Assembly (NCBI GenBank): GCA_028716745.1
Contig: JAQUPE010000001.1
Coordinates: forward strand, 94,203-146,064
Source of the DNA: Minisyncoccota bacterium
GTDB taxonomy: Bacteria; Patescibacteriota; Minisyncoccia; UBA6257; 02-FULL-45-10c
Direction of reading: 5' to 3'
Length of the DNA stretch: 51,862 nt
Shown here: positions 47,254-51,862 of the stretch, piece after piece
Layout of the letters: every line of letters starts with the position of its first letter
Position numbering within the stretch: the stretch's first letter is position 1
The notes under the pieces: generated by a model
Told to the model about the DNA's origin: nothing
Database searches by the model: none
What the model saw: the letters and a program-made list of their open reading frames with translations, nothing else
Position numbers and translations under genes: made by a program

Positions 47254-48585
47254 ATGATAGAAGACATTATTAATGAACGGCTTAAAAAGCGGGATAACCT
47301 CGTTAGGGCCGGCTATAATGTTTATCCAAGCCATGTTAATAGACAATATCTCATCGGAGATATTTTAAAGCATTTTACCCTTTGGTCCTTATTCAAAAAA
47401 AATGTTTCTGCGGGCGGAAGAATAATGGGGATGCGCAATCAAGGAAGCATTATTTTTCTTGATTTGAAAGATGAAAGCGGGAATATTCAAATAGTTATTC
47501 TTAAAAAACAAGTTAGCGATTTTAACTTGTTAAAAGAAAATTTAGACATCGGCGACTTTATAATTTCCGAAGGAACTCTTTTTACCACCAAGGCTGGCGA
47601 AAAAAGCATTAAGTCTAAAAATATTTTATTCGCCACAAAAAGCTTAAGGCCGCTGCCGTCTGTTTGGCATGGACTTAAAGATGTAGAAGAAAGATTCAGG
47701 AAAAGATATCTCGATTTGATTTTAAATAAAGAAATAAAAGAAAAATTAGTTTCACGTTCAAATATAATTTCTACCATCCGCCAAACCTTAAATTGTGAAG
47801 GATTTTTAGAAGTAGAAACCCCGATGCTTCAGCCGTTGTCCGGAGGAGCTACCGCCAGGCCTTTTAAGACACATCACAACGCCTTAGACATGGATCTCTA
47901 CTTAAGAATCGCTCCAGAATTGTATTTAAAGAGGCTTTTGGTAGGAGGGCTGGAAAAGGTATATGAAATCGGCAGAAGCTTCAGAAACGAAGGAATGGAC
48001 CGCGATCATAATCCTGAATTTACAACCCTGGAACTCTATTGGGCTTATCAGGACTATAATGGCTTAATGGAATTTGTCAGAAAGCTTCTCGGCCAGTGGA
48101 TTCCGGGAAACTGGAAAACCATTACTTTTTCCGAACTGATTAAAAAAACATCCGATGAAATTAAAAAAATGAAGGTTGAAAAATTAGACGCCCTTTATAA
48201 AGAAGAGCGCGCTAAAATAACCGAACCGATTTTTGTAATTGATTATCCCGAAGTAATAATGCCCCTCGCTAAATACAAACAAAATGATCCGGTTCTAACC
48301 GAAAGTTTTCAATTGATTGCCAATGGAGCCGAATTAATGAAAGGGTTTTCCGAAATGAACGACCCCGCAGCTCAAAGAGAGCAAATGCAAAGGCAAGAAA
48401 AAGAATTTCGCGGAGGCAACGAAGAGGCATCCCGCCTAGATGAAGATTTTCTTGAGGCGCTGGAATATGGCATGCCTCCGGCAGCCGGTTTAGGAATCGG
48501 CATCGACAGGCTGACGGCTTATATAACAAAATCCCATGCCTTAAAAGAAATTATTATTTTCCCAACATTAAAACCAAAAGAATAA
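47254..48585 (+). CDS. lysS: Lysyl-tRNA synthetase, class II
   Basis: AGGRIMGMRNQGSIIFLDLKDESGNIQ; RYLDLILN; LEVETPMLQPLSGGATARPFKTHHNALDMDLYLRIAPELYLKRLLVGGLEKVYEIGRSFRNEGMDRDHNPEFT. Confidence 0.97.
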   Translation: MIEDIINERLKKRDNLVRAGYNVYPSHVNRQYLIGDILKHFTLWSLFKKNVSAGGRIMGMRNQGSIIFLDLKDESGNIQIVILKKQVSDFNLLKENLDIGDFIISEGTLFTTKAGEKSIKSKNILFATKSLRPLPSVWHGLKDVEERFRKRYLDLILNKEIKEKLVSRSNIISTIRQTLNCEGFLEVETPMLQPLSGGATARPFKTHHNALDMDLYLRIAPELYLKRLLVGGLEKVYEIGRSFRNEGMDRDHNPEFTTLELYWAYQDYNGLMEFVRKLLGQWIPGNWKTITFSELIKKTSDEIKKMKVEKLDALYKEERAKITEPIFVIDYPEVIMPLAKYKQNDPVLTESFQLIANGAELMKGFSEMNDPAAQREQMQRQEKEFRGGNEEASRLDEDFLEALEYGMPPAAGLGIGIDRLTAYITKSHALKEIIIFPTLKPKE

Positions 48586-48598
48586 TTTAAATAAAAAT

Positions 48599-49828
48599 AT
48601 GTTAGATATAAATTTAATTCGAACAAATCCCGAACTGGTTAAAAAGGGAATAGGGGCTAAAAACGCCAATGTATCTCTAGTAGATAATTTTTTGGAATTA
48701 GATAAAAAATGGAGAGATTTAACCAAAAAAGTTGATGATTTGCGTTCTGAACAGAAAAAGCTTGGTAAAGAAGATAAAGAAAAAGGATCTAAAATAAAAG
48801 CAGAATTGAAAGGATTGGATGAAAATCTTTCGGAGCTTGAAAAAATGCGCGATGAAGTTTTGATGCAAATGCCTAATTTACCGATGCCCTCAGCCCCTAT
48901 TGCTAAAGATGAAAAAGGCAATAAAGTCATAAAAGAAGTCGGCAAAAAGCCGGAAATTAAAAATCCTAAAGATTATTTCACCCTGGCTCTAGACCTAGAC
49001 CTAATAGATACAGAAAGAGCCGCTAAAGTCTCCGGAAGCAGGTTTGGATATATTAAAGGCGCCGCCGCTATGCTGGAATTTGCACTTATAGATTTAGCGA
49101 TGAAAACCCTCGTTAAAGAAGGGTTTACTCCTGTAATTCCTCCTGTTTTGGTAAATGAAAAATCAATGAGAGCTATGGGATATATGGAGCGGGGAGCGGA
49201 TGAAATATATCACTTGCCGGTAGATAATCTTTATTTGGTTGGAACTTCCGAACAATCTGTCGGCCCGATGCACCAAGGAGAAGTTTTGGCTGGTTTACCT
49301 AAAAAATATATTTCATTTTCAACCTGCTTCAGACGCGAAGCTGGATCGTATGGAAAAGATACAAAAGGAATTTTGAGAGTTCATCAATTCAATAAAATGG
49401 AAATGTTTATTTTCTGCGAACCGCAAAAATCAGAGGAAATGCACAAATACCTTCTTTCTTTGGAAGAAAAGCTGATGCAGGCGCTGGAATTGCCTTATAG
49501 AGTAATTGATACTTGCACAGGAGATTTAGGAGATCCTGCAGCGGCAAAATATGACATAGAAGCTTGGATGCCCGGCCAAAACGGCGGAAAGGGGGAGTAT
49601 CGCGAAACCCATTCAACCTCGAACACCACCGATTTTCAAGCGCGCAGATTGGGAATTAAATATAAAAATGCGGAAGGTAAATCTGAGTTTGTTCATATGT
49701 TAAACGGCACGGCATTTTCCGAGCGCCCGATTCTGGCAATAATTGAAAATTATCAGACCGAAAAGGGGACTATCTTGGTTCCTAAAATTCTTCAAGATTA
49801 CTTGGGCATTAAGGAAATCACCAAATAG
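48599..49828 (+). CDS. serS: Seryl-tRNA synthetase
   Basis: MLDINLIRTNPELVKKGI; GTSEQSVGPMHQGEVL; CFRREAGSYGKDTKGILRVHQFNKMEMF; TSNTTDFQARRLGIKYK. Confidence 0.97.
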   Translation: MLDINLIRTNPELVKKGIGAKNANVSLVDNFLELDKKWRDLTKKVDDLRSEQKKLGKEDKEKGSKIKAELKGLDENLSELEKMRDEVLMQMPNLPMPSAPIAKDEKGNKVIKEVGKKPEIKNPKDYFTLALDLDLIDTERAAKVSGSRFGYIKGAAAMLEFALIDLAMKTLVKEGFTPVIPPVLVNEKSMRAMGYMERGADEIYHLPVDNLYLVGTSEQSVGPMHQGEVLAGLPKKYISFSTCFRREAGSYGKDTKGILRVHQFNKMEMFIFCEPQKSEEMHKYLLSLEEKLMQALELPYRVIDTCTGDLGDPAAAKYDIEAWMPGQNGGKGEYRETHSTSNTTDFQARRLGIKYKNAEGKSEFVHMLNGTAFSERPILAIIENYQTEKGTILVPKILQDYLGIKEITK

Positions 49829-49845
49829 GCTCCGCAATTAAAAAA

Positions 49846-50628
49846 ATGCGGGTATATTCCAGTCATAATCAAATCTACATAAGCAAAAAAAAGAGACCTT
49901 CCAAAATTAAGCTTTTTTTGTGGTTTCTTTTTGCAGGCCTGGCAATTATAGGCCTAGTTTATTTATTGGTATATTCGCCGATATTTCAAATAAAAAACTT
50001 TAAAATAACCGGCAATGAACGCACCCCCAATGAATTAGTGATAACTATTTTAAAATCTTTTTCTTTATCAAATAAATTAAATTCTGTTTTAAGCGACAAT
50101 AATATAATCGTCTGGCCAAGCGGAGAGATTAAAATAAATCAGACAATAATTTCTAGAGCAATTATTTCCAAAAACTGGTTCAGCCGAACAATAAGCATCA
50201 AGGTGGAAGAGAGGCAAAAATTCGCAATTTGGTGCCTTTCAGGCGGCGATTGCTACTGGATAGACAAAGAGGGGGTTGTTTTCGATAAGGCGCCCCTAAC
50301 AGAGGGAGGATTGATTCTCGCCGTACAAGACTTAAAAAATAACAGCATAACCCTGGGAGAAAAGGCTCTGGAAGAAAGATTTATAAATAATCTTCTTGCT
50401 GCTCTAAAAAATTCTCAAAGCTTAGGATTTTCCATTAATGGATTCGAATATGATAAAGAACTGCAGGAAATAAAAATGACTACTTATGGAGGGCCGTATA
50501 TCTTATTTAGCGTCCGTTTTGATCCGTCTTCCAATATAAATGCATTGATAAAATTATTAAAAGAAAGCCAGAAAAATTCCAAGTATTTCGACTTAAGGAT
50601 AGAAAATAAAATATTTATAGGAAATTAA
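49846..50628 (+). CDS. FtsQ-type POTRA-domain membrane protein
   Basis: Single N-terminal TM then FQIKNFKITGNERTPNELVITIL; ISIKVEERQKFAIW. Confidence 0.7.
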   Translation: MRVYSSHNQIYISKKKRPSKIKLFLWFLFAGLAIIGLVYLLVYSPIFQIKNFKITGNERTPNELVITILKSFSLSNKLNSVLSDNNIIVWPSGEIKINQTIISRAIISKNWFSRTISIKVEERQKFAIWCLSGGDCYWIDKEGVVFDKAPLTEGGLILAVQDLKNNSITLGEKALEERFINNLLAALKNSQSLGFSINGFEYDKELQEIKMTTYGGPYILFSVRFDPSSNINALIKLLKESQKNSKYFDLRIENKIFIGN

Positions 50629-50629
50629 A

Positions 50630-50655
50630 AAATACCCGCAAGGGCATTTTTGTTT
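50630..50655 (+). terminator. Terminator-like hairpin
   Basis: AAATACCC-gcaa-GGGCATTTTT. Confidence 0.55.
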
Positions 50656-50661
50656 ATATGA

Positions 50662-50847
50662 TTAATGACAATTACAGGAATTTTTAATGATTATAGTCAA
50701 TATATAAATACATACGCCTAAAATCATACTGGCAAAAATTACTCCGCATATAAATCCCGAAAGCGAACTGGCAATAGAACGGCCAATCTTGAATTTATAA
50801 ACGTAATGCTTGCACTGCAACGCAAACTGTTTTAGAAAATCTACCAT
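50662..50847 (-). CDS. Small TM protein (61 aa), hypothetical
   Basis: Short ORF with one hydrophobic segment in an otherwise empty intergenic space. Confidence 0.4.
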   Translation of the reverse strand: MVDFLKQFALQCKHYVYKFKIGRSIASSLSGFICGVIFASMILGVCIYILTIIIKNSCNCH

Positions 50848-50915
50848 ATTTTTATTGTAGCATAATCATTTTCTAAACATTATCCACCATAAAACTTCTT
50901 TGATATAATATACTA

Positions 50916-51113
50916 ATGGAATGCCAAAAAAATAAAAACTTAAAAACATGCCCGTGCACATATCCCAATTGCCCCAGAAAGGGGATTTGTTGCGAATGCG
51001 TCAAATACCATCTTAAAAACAAAGAACTGCCGGGGTGCTGCTTCTCTAAAGAGGCAGAAAAGACCTATGATCGTTCGTTTGAAATGTTCATTAAAGATAA
51101 AAAATTAAAATAA
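50916..51113 (+). CDS. Small Cys-rich protein, DUF6485-like
   Basis: CPCTYPNCPRKGICCECVKYHLKNKELPGCCF; TATAAT 7 nt before the ATG. Confidence 0.75.
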   Translation: MECQKNKNLKTCPCTYPNCPRKGICCECVKYHLKNKELPGCCFSKEAEKTYDRSFEMFIKDKKLK

Positions 51114-51114
51114 A

Positions 51115-51783
51115 GTGTCTGATTTAAAAAAGATTATCTCCGAGCTGCGTTCCCACGCTAATCCTAAATGCGTGCAGGGAATGGCTAGATTTGGAATTAA
51201 TCCGAAAAATACCCTAGGCGTAGATGTTCCGACATTGCAAAAAATAGCAAAACAAATCGGAAAAAATCACGATCTCGCCATAAAGCTCTGGAACTCTAAA
51301 ATCCATGAAGCAAGAATACTGGCTGCGCTAATTGAAAATCCAAAACTGACAACCCCTGCTCAAATGGAAAAATGGGCGAAAGAATTTGATTCCTGGGATG
51401 TTTGCGACCAAGTTTGCATGCGTATTTTTGATAAAACTCCCGTTGCTTATTTAAAAGCCGCGAAATGGTCTAAACAATCAAAAGAATTTGTTAAAAGAGC
51501 CGGATTTGCCCTAATAGCATCATTGGCAATTCACGACAAAAAAGCTAAAAACGAAGATTTTTTGAAATTCTTTCCAACAATTAAAGCCCAATCAACCGAC
51601 CCTAGAAACTATGTGCGGAAGGCTGTTAACTGGGCCCTCAGGCAAATAGGGAAGCGAAACCCCGCATTGAGAATAAAAGCAATAAAGTTAGCGAAAGAAA
51701 TAGAAAAAATAAATTCTAAATCCGCTAAATGGATAGCAAAAGATGCAATAAGAGAACTTCAGCAAAAGAAATTTAAAAAATAA
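51115..51783 (+). CDS. AlkD-like DNA alkylation repair protein
   Basis: GTG start; HEAT-like repeats; WDVCDQVC, FVKRAGFALIASLAIHDKKA, DPRNYVRKAVNWALRQIGKRNPAL. Confidence 0.9.
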   Translation: MSDLKKIISELRSHANPKCVQGMARFGINPKNTLGVDVPTLQKIAKQIGKNHDLAIKLWNSKIHEARILAALIENPKLTTPAQMEKWAKEFDSWDVCDQVCMRIFDKTPVAYLKAAKWSKQSKEFVKRAGFALIASLAIHDKKAKNEDFLKFFPTIKAQSTDPRNYVRKAVNWALRQIGKRNPALRIKAIKLAKEIEKINSKSAKWIAKDAIRELQQKKFKK

Positions 51784-51788
51784 TTCAA

Positions 51789-51862
51789 CTAATCCTTTTC
51801 GTATACCAGTCCCGGCGGGAGAGTACCGTTTTTAAGATTAAGTATATGTCGCACAATATATC
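51789..51862 (-). CDS. C-terminal end of a minus-strand CDS cut by the window edge
   Basis: Open frame to window edge on minus strand: ...YIVRHILNLKNGTLPPGLVYEKD*; family not identifiable. Confidence 0.35.
   Translation of the reverse strand, partial: YIVRHILNLKNGTLPPGLVYEKD

Noticed and set aside
1-51862. Transposon, integron, prophage or restriction/defence system
   Set aside because: No transposase, integrase, phage structural, Cas, R-M or toxin-antitoxin motifs recognised in any listed ORF.

Overview
The window looks like a chromosomal segment of an AT-rich, reduced bacterial genome, most likely Patescibacteria/CPR (Parcubacteria-like). That placement is inferred from gene content: no rpmD between rpsE and rplO, reduced ribosomal protein L3, many membrane-anchored unknowns. 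Order of content: an SMC-type ATPase cut by the left edge; two small ORFans; mnmA; a ComEC gene split by a frame change plus a separate MBL-fold ComEC-like protein; aspS-ndk; a structured ncRNA candidate (6S-like); tRNA-Pro(GGG); rpmB (-); dnaG-rpoD; a DUF5667-like secreted protein; groES-groEL behind a CIRCE-like operator; a radical SAM protein; lemA-htpX; tRNA-Ser(GGA); a Gre-factor paralog; an ORFan (-) with a three-hairpin 3' region; a surface/secreted protein cluster (class A beta-lactamase fold, BNR-like protein, pilin/SCPU-like subunit, DUF916-like chaperone, dockerin protein, two membrane-anchored cohesin proteins, M50 protease); the str and S10/spc ribosomal clusters through secY-adk-map; then glycosyltransferase, greA, lysS, serS, ftsQ-like, DUF6485 and an AlkD-like protein. 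Most interesting: (1) an apparent co-encoded cohesin-dockerin surface module at about 22.2-29.4 kb; (2) three tandem hairpins with a near-identical 16-nt nested loop and compensating stems at 20596-20711; (3) a dispersed 38-bp palindromic intergenic element at 6282-6319 and, inverted, 14011-14048; (4) an SMC protein that appears to lack a hinge; (5) a few ORFans with strong Shine-Dalgarno sites in a genome where most genes have none. All family calls come from reading motifs; no database searches were run.
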